Shown piece by piece: positions 33,897-42,950 of a DNA stretch of 64,000 nt (position 1 is the first letter of the stretch; each line of letters begins with the position of its first letter). The stretch covers positions 62,001-126,000 of the forward strand of contig NZ_JAGPYK010000006.1 in the NCBI RefSeq assembly GCF_018070045.1, read 5' to 3'. Position numbers and translations under genes: made by a program. The notes below the pieces were generated by a model. The model saw nothing but the letters and a program-made list of their open reading frames with translations. It was not told the DNA's origin and searched no databases. The DNA comes from Micromonospora sp. U21. Lineage in GTDB: Bacteria > Actinomycetota > Actinomycetes > Mycobacteriales > Micromonosporaceae.

Positions 33897-34024
33897 CCTT
33901 TGCTCTGCTTCAACGCACGCAACACGTCACCTGAGCTGCGCGAACACGATTTGTGGCGGCTCTGGAGCGTCTCGACCCGTCAGCACGGTCCGTGACTGTT
34001 GCGTCTGTTGAAGCAGAGCAAAGG
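33897..34024. repeat. palindromic element, copy 1 (18-bp identical arms)
   Basis: CCTTTGCTCTGCTTCAAC at 33897-33914 is repeated exactly in inverted orientation at 34007-34024. Pairing continues inward through ACGCAACA and GTCAC with small bulges. A second copy with nearly the same arms lies at 47639-47708. It sits in the 528-base gap between the MBL gene and a secreted lysozyme-like gene. Nothing else in that gap is recognised except the leader before 34272. Confidence 0.8.
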
Positions 34025-34271
34025 CTGCTGGGTGGGTTTGGCGCACAGCAGCGAAGGTCGCTCTCTGTCGCCATTGCCGATTGAACGGGTGCCCTGTCCG
34101 ATTCCGCGGGTGACCGGGACCGCAGCTCGCCGAGGCCAGGGCATTTCCGGAATGCCCGACAGGTGAACCTGGTTGTGTCCCCCGTACCGCCGGAGCCCAA
34201 ACCCTTTCCGCGGTCATCTCCCGAGGAGTGTTCACCCCGGAGCGCTCCGCACGATCGAAAGGGCAACCATC

Positions 34272-34985
34272 GTGAAGGTCGACTTCACTCGATGGCTCCC
34301 CGCCATCGCTAAGGACTCGTACCGCAAGACCGCGCTGAGCGTTGTGGGTGTGGCCGCCCTCGGTGGCCTGGCACTCGCACCGACAGTGGCCGCCGCCCCG
34401 GTCACCTCCGGGCCGCACCAGGGCGCCGTCGCCGCCATCGACCTCGCCACCGGGAAGGCCGCCACCGCGGCCCGCCAGGAGGACCAGCCCGTCGAGTCCG
34501 GGCTGACCACCGGCTCCGCCACCGGCAAGCCGCCGGCCGGCAAGCCGAGCCGCGAGGAGCTCATTCCGCACGGCATCGAAGGCGCCCAGTCGCGCATCCC
34601 GCTCGATGACGCGCAGCTGGCCAACGCCCGGGCCATCGTCGACGCGGCCAAGAAGACCGGCGTCGGCGACCGGGGCGCGGTGATCGGCATCGCCACCTCG
34701 TTGCAGGAGTCGAAGCTGTACAACCTCGGCCACCTCGGCGCGTACAACGACCACGACTCGCAGGGCCTGTTCCAGCAGCGCCCGTCGTCCGGTTGGGGTA
34801 CGCCCGAGCAGATCACCGACCCGGAGTACTCCGCCACGGCGTTCTTCAGCGCGCTGAAGAACGTGGGCGGCTGGCAGGACCTGCCGCTGACCACCGCGGC
34901 GCAGACCGTCCAGGTCTCCGCCTTCCCGTACGCGTACGCGCAGTGGGAGGAGCAGGCGGCGGACATCGTCCAGCAGCTCTGGTGA
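34272..34985 (+). CDS. secreted lysozyme-like protein, paralogue 1
   Basis: A 237-residue exported protein. The basic start and hydrophobic stretch SVVGVAALGGLALAPTVAAA form a signal peptide cut near residue 40, and a low-complexity Thr/Gly/Lys linker (about 45-95) follows. The C-terminal domain of about 120 residues contains IATSLQESKLYNLGHLG, NDHDSQGLFQQRPSSGWG and AQTVQVSAFPYAYAQWEEQA. The Glu of QES and the GLFQ loop match the layout of lysozyme/lytic transglycosylase folds, so peptidoglycan is the likely target; activity is unproven. The GTG start has GAAAGGG upstream. It shares this domain with the genes at 39131 and 61944 (minus). Confidence 0.8.
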   Translation: MKVDFTRWLPAIAKDSYRKTALSVVGVAALGGLALAPTVAAAPVTSGPHQGAVAAIDLATGKAATAARQEDQPVESGLTTGSATGKPPAGKPSREELIPHGIEGAQSRIPLDDAQLANARAIVDAAKKTGVGDRGAVIGIATSLQESKLYNLGHLGAYNDHDSQGLFQQRPSSGWGTPEQITDPEYSATAFFSALKNVGGWQDLPLTTAAQTVQVSAFPYAYAQWEEQAADIVQQLW

Positions 34986-34996
34986 CACCCGCACAC

Positions 34997-35038
34997 ACGA
35001 CGCCGGCCGGCTCCCGAACAGGGGCCGGCCGGCGTCGT
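34997..35038. terminator. bidirectional hairpin terminator
   Basis: ACGACGCCGGCCGGC and GCCGGCCGGCGTCGT form a perfect 15-bp stem, extended by TCCC/GGGG pairing, between the lysozyme-like gene and the convergent hydrolase. No T-run follows. Confidence 0.8.
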
Positions 35039-35052
35039 CGTGTCCGGGTACC

Positions 35053-36423
35053 TCAGCAGGCGGGGTAGAGGCGCCGGGTGCCGACCCCGGCGGCGTACGC
35101 GGCCCGGTCGCTGAACCGGCAGCCGTAGTCGGGACGGGCCACCACCGCCGGGTCGGTCACCGTGTCGCCGGCGGGGCGGGCGCCGGTGCGTACCCAGGAC
35201 ACCAGGTCGTCCCAGGCGGCGCCGGCCTCGGCCGGGGTGAACTCGCAGTGCTGCGTGGCCCGGATGGCCCGCTGCACCAGCAGCCGGCTGCGGCCGTGCC
35301 GTGCCACGTCGGTGGCGTACGCCTGCTCCATGCTGAACGGCACGAACAGGTCACCGAGGTCGTGCAGGCTGAGCACCGGCGCGGTGGGGCGGCCGGCGAT
35401 CCGTGGCACCTCGGTCAGCGTCGGCAGGAGGCGCTGCCAGACGTTCTCCGGGGCGACCCGCCGCACGGTGGCGTTGACGTTGACCGGGCTGTTCGGGGTG
35501 TAGCGGGTGAGCAGGTTGGTGGAGAGCTGACCGGGTCGCTGGGCGGGGGAGTCGCCGCCGCTGGTCACGGTGATCGAGAAGAGGAAGTCTTTCCAGACCG
35601 CGAACGCGGCGTCCGCGCCGGGGCGTGGCCCGCCCGAACGGTTCACCGTGACCGCCCGCAGTTGCTTGCCCCGGTCGGTGGTGGTGTCCGGCCCGGTGGG
35701 AGTGAGCCCGGCCAGGCCGAGCGCCACCTGGATGCGGGGTACGGCGTTGGTCAGGTAGTCGGCCGGCGTGGGATAGGCCGGCACCTCGGCGAGAGCCTGC
35801 GCGACCAGGTTGTAGTCCAGGTAGAAGTCGAGCAGCGTCTGGTCGCCGAGCACCCCGCACATGGGCAGTGCGCCGTCGTAGTAGCCGGGGTACTGCTCCA
35901 GCGAACGGCCGATGACGTACCCGCCCATCGACACGCCGGCGAGGTAGGTGTGGTGCGGCCGGCGGACCGTCCGTCCGAAGTGGTCGGCGAGATCCTTGGT
36001 GCCCAGCACGCCGGAGCGGATGTCGAAGCCGTTGCGGTCGTACGAGGACGATGCCCAGGCGTACCCCTGCTCCAGCAGCCGCTGGCGCAGCCCGAAGCCG
36101 GGCGGCTCCGGCGAGAGCACCGTGCCCTGGCCGCGGTAGCCGTGCGCCCACAGCACCAGGTCACCGTTCCACCGGGCGGGGACCTCGATGATGTACCCGG
36201 CGTGCCGGTGCACGCCCTGCCGTACCGTCGTCGGCTTGCCGGCAACGACCAGCGGCGCCAGCGGCGGGTTCTCGATGGTGTACCCGGGCAGCGGCTGGCC
36301 GCCCCCCGGGTCGCGGTCGGCGGTGGCGCTGGCCGGCGCGGCGCCGGCCAGCCCGACCGCCAGGGTCAGGGTCGCGGTGGCGGCGAGCAGGCGGCGGAGG
36401 GTGCGAACGGGTGAGGACAGCAT
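35053..36423 (-). CDS. secreted alpha/beta-hydrolase
   Basis: A 456-residue extracellular enzyme. The signal peptide runs from RRLLAATATLTLAVGLAGAA to the ASA cleavage site near residue 33. The mature part has the early strand GYIIEVPARWNGDLVLWAHGY (oxyanion His-Gly), the nucleophile elbow AGVSMGGYV, the acid strand PVLSLHDLGDLFVPF and the His in ATQHCEFTPAEA. This complete triad and the large lid region (about 190-330) resemble tannase/feruloyl esterase-like or DUF6351-type secreted hydrolases. The substrate is unknown. A TTGACT-N17-TAGGTT promoter with a palindrome at the start site lies upstream, so the gene is probably repressed by an unlinked regulator. Confidence 0.82.
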   Translation of the reverse strand: MLSSPVRTLRRLLAATATLTLAVGLAGAAPASATADRDPGGGQPLPGYTIENPPLAPLVVAGKPTTVRQGVHRHAGYIIEVPARWNGDLVLWAHGYRGQGTVLSPEPPGFGLRQRLLEQGYAWASSSYDRNGFDIRSGVLGTKDLADHFGRTVRRPHHTYLAGVSMGGYVIGRSLEQYPGYYDGALPMCGVLGDQTLLDFYLDYNLVAQALAEVPAYPTPADYLTNAVPRIQVALGLAGLTPTGPDTTTDRGKQLRAVTVNRSGGPRPGADAAFAVWKDFLFSITVTSGGDSPAQRPGQLSTNLLTRYTPNSPVNVNATVRRVAPENVWQRLLPTLTEVPRIAGRPTAPVLSLHDLGDLFVPFSMEQAYATDVARHGRSRLLVQRAIRATQHCEFTPAEAGAAWDDLVSWVRTGARPAGDTVTDPAVVARPDYGCRFSDRAAYAAGVGTRRLYPAC

Positions 36424-36477
36424 CGATGCTCCCCATCGGACGGATGTCGCCCGCGGGCGACCAGGCGGGACGGTTGC

Positions 36478-36491
36478 CTACCGGCCGGTAG
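36478..36491. promoter_or_regulatory. palindromic operator CTACCGGCCGGTAG
   Basis: A perfect 14-bp palindrome at the expected transcription start of the secreted hydrolase, 55 bases before its start codon. The TACCGGCCGGTA core is typical of TetR-family sites in actinobacteria. No TetR gene is adjacent, so the regulator would act in trans. Confidence 0.55.
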
Positions 36492-36498
36492 CGCCCTG

Positions 36499-36527
36499 AA
36501 CCTAGGACTGCCGTCGACCGGAGTCAA
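36499..36527 (-). promoter_or_regulatory. sigma-70-type promoter of the secreted hydrolase
   Basis: On the minus strand TTGACT (36527-36522) is followed after 17 bases by TAGGTT (36504-36499), a close match to the housekeeping consensus. The predicted start near 36492 abuts the CTACCGGCCGGTAG palindrome. Confidence 0.65.
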
Positions 36528-36569
36528 TGGCTGCGCTGACCGGCCGGTCAGGCTCGACTGTCCGTCCGC

Positions 36570-37172
<603 letters not shown>

Positions 37173-37418
37173 CCGTATCGGCGGCGTCGTTGCCGCCAGC
37201 GCGCGCCGGCGTGACCCACCGGCCGCCCCGGCGTACGGCCCACCGCCCCCGTCCGGTTCACCGCTCATCCGCCCGTCCATGCGCCGGCGCCTCCGGCGCC
37301 CGCCGGCGCCGCGCGCTTGGCTGCCTCACCTTGGTCGTCGGCCCGGCCGCACCTGGCTCGCCGACCCGACCCGGCCCGGCTGCGCGGCCCGTTGGGCGGG
37401 TCGGGTTGACTGGTCGTC

Positions 37419-37730
37419 GTGGACGAGTCGATCTGGGAGGCGGCCCGGGCGTCGCGCGGCTGGTTGGACGCGGCGAACGGCACCGGGCAGACGGAACTGA
37501 CCTGTCGCATCCTCAAGCTGACCGAGGAGGCGGGGGAGGCGTCGGCGGCCTGGATCGGTCTGCTCGGGCAGAACCCGCGCAAGGGCGTCACGCACACCAG
37601 GGAGGACGTAGCCGCGGAGTTGGCCGACGTCGCCTTCACGGCGCTGGTGGCGATCGAGAGCCTGGGGCTGGATGCCCGGTCGGTGTTGGGCTCCTGCGCC
37701 GCCAAGGTCCGCTCCCGCCTCGCTGACTGA
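37419..37730 (+). CDS. MazG-like nucleotide pyrophosphohydrolase, 103 aa
   Basis: A small all-helical protein of the MazG/dUTPase-like superfamily, which removes pyrophosphate from unwanted nucleoside triphosphates. The metal-binding acids are in LKLTEEAGEASAAWIG (the EExxE pattern) and DVAAELADVAFTALVA (the E/DxxD pattern). The length is that of one MazG half. The GTG start lies after TGGTCGTC without a good ribosome binding site, so initiation is uncertain by a few codons. It stands alone between the gdhA remnant and a 1.4-kb repeat-rich gap. Confidence 0.85.
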   Translation: MDESIWEAARASRGWLDAANGTGQTELTCRILKLTEEAGEASAAWIGLLGQNPRKGVTHTREDVAAELADVAFTALVAIESLGLDARSVLGSCAAKVRSRLAD

Positions 37731-37907
37731 CCGGACTCGGGGCGGTTGGGTTCGCGTCGGGATTGCCCGGCGGTGGCCCGCCATGGCACTCCCACCCGCA
37801 CGAGCCCGGCATGCCGAACCAACCGTGCTCCCGGCGTTTGACCGGCGTGCCGGGTCCGTGTGGGGTGGGGCTTGGCTTGCCCGTCGTGGCTGGGGTTGGT
37901 TTGGGTG

Positions 37908-38370
37908 TGCCGGGTTCGTGCGGGGTGGGGCCCGCCGTGCCCGGCTCCGGGCGGTCAGGCTTGATCCCTGCGCCGGGCACGGCGGGCCCCATCCCGTCGG
38001 TGGTCGCGGTCCGTCGTGATTCCTGCGCTGGGTCGGGCAAGCCCGATCCCCGGCGGGTTGTTCGGTCCGTTCCGATCTGTGCGTGGATGCCTGGGCCTGG
38101 CAAGCCCCCCGCGGCGGATTGTTCGGTCCGGTCCAGATCTCCGCGCGGGGTAGGGCAAGCGCGATCCCGGCGGGGATCGCCATCGGTTCCGATCCTCGCG
38201 ACGTGCGGTGAGTCCCATCCCCGGCGGGTGGTCGCCGGTTCTTCCGGTTCCTGAGCGGGGTTCCGGCAAGTCCCGATTTCGGCGGCGATCGTTGTCCGTC
38301 CTGATTCCTGCGCGAGGCGCGGTGTGTCCTGTCCGGTCGGGGTCGTCGTCTCGCGGTGATCCCTGCGCCT
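37908..38370. repeat. degenerate tandem array, 55-56 bp period, about eight units
   Basis: A GATYCCTGCGC-like word recurs at 37963, 38018, 38074, 38136, 38191, 38247, 38303 and 38358, giving steps of 55, 56, 62, 55, 56, 56 and 55. Between these words the units share GGGCAAGCCCGATC, then CCGGCGGG, then TCGGTCCGTTCC in varying states of decay. Unit three contains a perfect TCGGGC-AA-GCCCGA hairpin. The period is clear although pairwise identity is low. Confidence 0.75.
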
Positions 38371-38460
38371 GAGCGCCATCCGCTGGCGGTCGCCGGCCGA
38401 TGCTTGCGGTGGACGTGGCTCATGCCGACCCTTGCCGCGGCGGTCGGTGGGGTGAGCGTT

Positions 38461-38494
38461 ATACCTGTGAGTCATACATATGCCTCTGAGGTAT
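38461..38494. promoter_or_regulatory. two operator-like 15-mers in tandem
   Basis: ATACCTGTGAGTCAT (38461-38475) and ATGCCTCTGAGGTAT (38480-38494) agree at 11 of 15 positions (ATnCCTnTGAGnnAT) and are spaced 19 bases start to start. The second is nearly palindromic around its centre. The patch is far more AT-rich than its surroundings and resembles GntR-type operators, but no regulator gene is next to it. Confidence 0.5.
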
Positions 38495-38737
38495 ACCGCT
38501 CATCGACCACCTTGCCTCCGGATCACCCTTGGCCAGGGTAATCGAACTCGGGTCGCGGATGTCGCGGTGTCCACGGCCCTCGGATGCCCCGATATCGCCG
38601 ATACCGAGTCGATCAACCCCCCGAACCGGCGCATCCGACGCCGGAACGCCCGGTGATCTCGTGCCGGGTGTCCGGTATCAGGGGTTTGTGGGCTGTGACC
38701 GGCTGCATCCGTGGGGTGGAATCGTGGCGGGCCGGGA

Positions 38738-38990
38738 GTCGTTACATACCCTGACGATCGCAGCACCACCGGTCCGCCACCCGCCCCCGCGGGTTGGCAG
38801 CACCACCGGTCCGCCAGGTCCCGTCCCCGCGGGTTGGCAGCGCGGCCGGGGTTGGAATGCCCGCGAGGCCGTGGTCGTTGCAGAGTCCCTGACCGACCGC
38901 ACCAGCACCCTCGAACGGGGTGCCTGTCGGATGGGCCAGTCCTGGAATGGGCTCGGCCCGGCGGTCGTTACACACAGTCCTGGTGCCACG
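38738..38990. repeat. second degenerate tandem repeat (three units) with internal 37/40-bp duplication
   Basis: GTCGTTACATACCCTGACG (38738), GTCGTTGCAGAGTCCCTGACC (38874) and GTCGTTACACACAGTCCTGG (38965) head three related units, each preceded by a TGGAAT word. The first unit is longer because GCAGCACCACCGGTCCGCCA to CGGGTTG is duplicated (38760-38796 and 38797-38836). Confidence 0.65.
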
Positions 38991-39130
38991 AGCCCCCCGG
39001 CTTGTAGGCCGCCGACCGTGAAGACTTTCCCCCTTGTGTTGAAAGCGCCGGACGAGGTGCTCGCACCCGCATGCCGTTTCCCCCCCCGTGTGGCGGTGGG
39101 TGTCTACCCCCTTGAAGGAGCTGACCCCTG

Positions 39131-39682
39131 ATGAACATGATCATTCGTAAGAGCGTGCTGTCGGTTGCTGGTCTCGCGTTCGCCGGTGGTGTCTTCGCCG
39201 GTCCGATCGCCGCCACCGCCGCCACCCCGGTCGAGGGCAAGCCGGTCGCAGTCGCCGTGCAGAAGGCGCAGGGTGCGCAGTCGCGCATCGACCTGAACGA
39301 CGAGCAGAGCGGCAATGTCAAGGCGATCATCGCCGCGACGAAGAAGGCCGGGCTGCCCGAGCGGGCCGCGGTGATCTCGATCGCCACCAGCCTGCAGGAG
39401 TCGAAGCTGGAGAACCTGGGTCACCTCGGCGACCGCAACGACCACGACTCGCTGGGCCTGTTCCAGCAGCGCCCCAGCTCGGGTTGGGGCACGCCGGAGC
39501 AGATCACCGACCCCGAATACTCCACCACCGCGTTCCTCAAGGGCCTCAAGCAGGTCGACGGGTGGCAGGACATGGCGTTGACCGACGCCGCGCAGACCGT
39601 GCAGGTCTCGGCCTACCCCGACGCCTACGCCCAGTGGGAACAGCAGGCCACCGACCTGGTCGCCCAGCACTGGAACAGCTGA
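39131..39682 (+). CDS. secreted lysozyme-like protein, paralogue 2
   Basis: The smallest of three paralogues, 183 residues. Residues about 1-35 are a signal peptide (IIRKSVLSVAGLAFAGGVFA then GPIAATAA), and almost no linker precedes the catalytic-like domain. The domain has IATSLQESKLENLGHLG, NDHDSLGLFQQRPSSGWG and AQTVQVSAYPDAYAQWEQQA, with the same Glu and GLFQ layout as the gene at 34272. Identity between the two domains is high by eye. AAGGAG lies 11 bases before the ATG; a second ATG two codons later would be closer to ideal. A strong terminator follows, so it is monocistronic. Confidence 0.82.
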   Translation: MNMIIRKSVLSVAGLAFAGGVFAGPIAATAATPVEGKPVAVAVQKAQGAQSRIDLNDEQSGNVKAIIAATKKAGLPERAAVISIATSLQESKLENLGHLGDRNDHDSLGLFQQRPSSGWGTPEQITDPEYSTTAFLKGLKQVDGWQDMALTDAAQTVQVSAYPDAYAQWEQQATDLVAQHWNS

Positions 39683-39709
39683 CCCACCGCAGCACCTGCG
39701 TGACACCGA

Positions 39710-39749
39710 CCGCTGGCCGGCACCCCACCCCGGGGGTGCCGGCCAGCGG
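39710..39749 (+). terminator. hairpin terminator
   Basis: CCGCTGGCCGGCACCCC pairs over 16-17 bases with GGGGTGCCGGCCAGCGG around a short loop, 28 bases after the stop codon of the lysozyme-like gene. No T-run. Confidence 0.8.
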
Positions 39750-39862
39750 CATACCCACGACCAAATCTTGGGTTGGCGCCGCAGCGGTGCGGTCAGCGCT
39801 GAGTGATCCGAACGGTGGGCGGGTACGTACTCACCGGCGGGGACCGGCGGAGGGACGAGGAC

Positions 39863-40918
<1,056 letters not shown>

Positions 40919-40982
40919 ACCCTGCCGCCCCCGGTGCGGGAAGCGCTGCGGCCACGGGTGGGCGCGAGCGTACAGTCGGGCG

Positions 40983-41954
40983 GTGGAGCGTACTGAATCA
41001 ATGCTGGCGGAGACCCGACCGCCCGGCGTGGCCGACGTCGATCCCGGCAGCGTGCTGCTGCCGGGTCACGACGTGCCGCTGGGCCGATACACCACCGTCC
41101 GTCGGCTGCTGCCGCAGCGCCCTCGCCGGATGGTCGGCGCGTGGTGCTTCGTGGACCATTTCGGCCCGGACGACGTGGAGCAGCGGCCTGGCATGGAGGT
41201 GCCGCCGCACCCGCACAGCGGCCTGCAGACGGTGACCTGGCTGTTGGAGGGCGAGATCCTGCACCGGGACAGCCTGGGCAACGTCCAGCCGATCCGGCCC
41301 GGCCAGCTGAACGTGATGACCTCCGGGCACGGCATCGCCCACTCCGAGCGGTCGCCGGCCACCCATCCGCCGGTGATGCACGGCGTGCAGCTCTGGGTGG
41401 CGCTGCCAGACCCGGCGCGGGCCGGAGCGGCGGACTTCGCGCACCACGCCGACCTGCCGCGCTGGCGCGACGGCGATCTGGACGTCACCCTGCTGGTCGG
41501 TGAGTTCGCCGGGGAGCGGTCCCCGGCGGTGGTGCACACCCCGCTGGTCGGTGTGCAGCTGGAGCTGACCGGCACGGGGCCGACCACGCTGCCGCTGCGG
41601 CCCGATTTCGAGTACGCGCTGCTGGCGATGTCCGGTTCGGCCGAGGCGGCCGGTGTCGGGTTCGAACCCGGCGCGCTGCTCTACCTGGGCTCGAATCGCC
41701 GCGAGTTGACCGTGCGTGGCGGGGCCGGAGCCCGGTTGCTGCTGCTGGGCGGGACGCCGTTCGACGAGCCGCTGGTGATGTGGTGGAACTTCGTCGGCCG
41801 CTCGCACGAGGAGGTCGCCCAGGCTCGGGAGGACTGGATGGCCGGGCGACGCTTCGGCGTCGTCGCCGACGATCCCGCGCCGCCGCTGCCGGCGCCCGCC
41901 CTGCCCACCTCCCGGCTCAAGGCCCGCGACCGCACCGGCGGCCTGCACGGCTGA
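40983..41954 (+). CDS. pirin-family protein
   Basis: A 323-residue bicupin. The N-terminal cupin holds the metal site in MEVPPHPHSGLQTVTWLLEGEILHRDSLG and the closing HGIAHSER, with the usual three His and one Glu. The second half is the degenerate C-terminal cupin with FEYALLAMSG and GGTPFDEPLVMWWNFVGRSHEEV. Bacterial pirins vary in role: some are quercetin dioxygenases, others bind metabolic enzymes. Cytoplasmic. The GTG start is used because the frame begins there and the conserved segment starts a few residues later. It is a single gene here. Confidence 0.92.
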   Translation: MERTESMLAETRPPGVADVDPGSVLLPGHDVPLGRYTTVRRLLPQRPRRMVGAWCFVDHFGPDDVEQRPGMEVPPHPHSGLQTVTWLLEGEILHRDSLGNVQPIRPGQLNVMTSGHGIAHSERSPATHPPVMHGVQLWVALPDPARAGAADFAHHADLPRWRDGDLDVTLLVGEFAGERSPAVVHTPLVGVQLELTGTGPTTLPLRPDFEYALLAMSGSAEAAGVGFEPGALLYLGSNRRELTVRGGAGARLLLLGGTPFDEPLVMWWNFVGRSHEEVAQAREDWMAGRRFGVVADDPAPPLPAPALPTSRLKARDRTGGLHG

Positions 41955-42021
41955 GACCACACCTCGCTCGGCGCGACCCCACGTCGGCGTGTGACCGACG
42001 TCGGCGTGGGTAGTCGCCGGC

Positions 42022-42687
42022 ATGGCGACCACATTGATCACTCCGGTGGAGGACCGGAAGCGCCTGGCCCGCCGGCTCGCCGGCAGCGGACGGGGCTTCG
42101 CCGAGCAGTACGGCTTCCGGGTCACGAACAACCCGGCGAGCCTGTTCCAGGTGCTCTACCTCGCGGTGCTGCTGGCCCGACGTGGTGACTTCCGTCGGGC
42201 GTTGGACGGCGCGCGGGCACTGCGCGACGAGGGGTGGGACAGCGCCGCCCGGTTGGCCCGCTCGCTGCACCAGGACCGGGTACGGGTGCTGCGCGACAGC
42301 GGCCAGCGCGGCGACGTGGGCGCGTTGGCCGACGTCCTGGGCGACCTGGCCCGCACCGTCGTCGAGCGGTACCGGGGTGACCTGCGCCGGTTGCGCGCGT
42401 TGGCGCACCACGACCCGGCCAGGGAGCGCGAGCTCCTCGCCGAGCTGCCCGGGGTGGATGACCAGGTGGTCGACCTGTTCCTGCGCGAGGCGCAGGCGCT
42501 GTGGCGGGAGGTCGCCCCGGTGGCCGACCGGCGGGCGTTGGCCGCGGCCCGCCGGCTCGGGCTGGGCCGGTCCGCGGACGACCTGGCCGGGTTGGCCGGC
42601 AGTGGGGAGTCGGAGCGGCTGGCCTGGCTGGTGGGGGCGCTGGCCCGGGTCGACCTGGAGCACCGGTACGCAGAGCTGACCGGTTGA
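42022..42687 (+). CDS. helix-hairpin-helix protein, endonuclease III-like
   Basis: A 221-residue mostly helical protein. It starts with an N-terminal region (MATTLITPVEDRKRLARRLAG) and includes FRVTNNPASLFQVLYLAVLLARR. An HhH-like element ELPGVDDQVVDLFLREAQALW lies at about residues 140-160, followed by RALAAARRLGLG. The spacing resembles the endonuclease III fold, but the Lys after the hairpin and the catalytic Asp are not clearly present, nor is the iron-sulfur Cys cluster. It may bind DNA without glycosylase activity. Such short relatives are common in actinobacteria and uncharacterised. It lies 67 bases downstream of the pirin gene. Confidence 0.75.
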   Translation: MATTLITPVEDRKRLARRLAGSGRGFAEQYGFRVTNNPASLFQVLYLAVLLARRGDFRRALDGARALRDEGWDSAARLARSLHQDRVRVLRDSGQRGDVGALADVLGDLARTVVERYRGDLRRLRALAHHDPARERELLAELPGVDDQVVDLFLREAQALWREVAPVADRRALAAARRLGLGRSADDLAGLAGSGESERLAWLVGALARVDLEHRYAELTG

Positions 42688-42950
42688 CCATGACGTGCCC
42701 TGGCCCACAGTTCGGCAAAATCTGACCGTACGGAGGATGTTCTGTCGTATGGTTGTACCCGGCAGTGCTGGCCGCTCGGTTCGGGCGACCATCCACCGCC
42801 TGGTGACCGCACCCGGTTCGGGTGCGTTTCACCGCCTGGGCAGGTTTGCGTGGCGCCCCCGGTCGCGGTTCGTGGCCCCGGGGCGCCCGCCTGTCCCGGC
42901 GTCGACCAGCTCACCGCCCCGTGGCCACTCCGGGGCTCAGGTCGGGTGTC

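Larger units (their letters stand above)
37731..39130. other. 1.4-kb non-coding, repeat-rich region
   Basis: No convincing gene is seen here. Open frames exist on both strands but have Arg/Pro/Thr-rich products without homology and reflect base composition and repeats. The region holds a degenerate tandem array (about 37908-38370), a pair of operator-like sites in a short AT-rich patch (38461-38494) and a second degenerate repeat (38738-38990). The last 140 bases form the leader of the next secreted-protein gene. It looks like a relic of lost genes or a structural locus. Confidence 0.7.

Noticed and set aside
34080-34200. Possible c-di-AMP (ydaO-type) riboswitch before the lysozyme-like gene
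   Set aside because: Such switches precede cell-wall hydrolases in actinobacteria and CCCGACAGGTGAACC recalls the conserved CCCGACAGCTAACC, but the rest of the conserved core and the closing stem are not visible.
36536-36551. Perfect 16-bp palindrome CTGACCGGCCGGTCAG
   Set aside because: It lies after the gdhA relic stop and before the hydrolase -35 box without clear role; it could be a second operator half or an old terminator, too little to call.
37636-38475. Minus-strand open frame of 279 codons with Pro/Thr/Arg-rich repeats
   Set aside because: Its periodic composition is a translation of the 55-56 bp DNA array; no ribosome site, no homology, and the frame is not preserved in unit length (56 and 62 steps change frame).
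38520-38556. Possible tRNA 3'-end or attachment-site remnant (minus strand AGTTCGATTACCC)
   Set aside because: The flanking bases do not pair as a T-stem, no full tRNA or duplicate exists in the window, and no integrase is present.
41655-41675. tRNA-like T-arm GTCGGGTTCGAACCCGGC
   Set aside because: It lies inside the pirin coding sequence (residues around FEPG) and no acceptor, D or anticodon arm surrounds it.
42777-42838. Short direct repeat CGGTTCGGG...CACCGCCTGG
   Set aside because: Only two imperfect copies of about 26 bases; possible in GC-rich intergenic DNA by chance.
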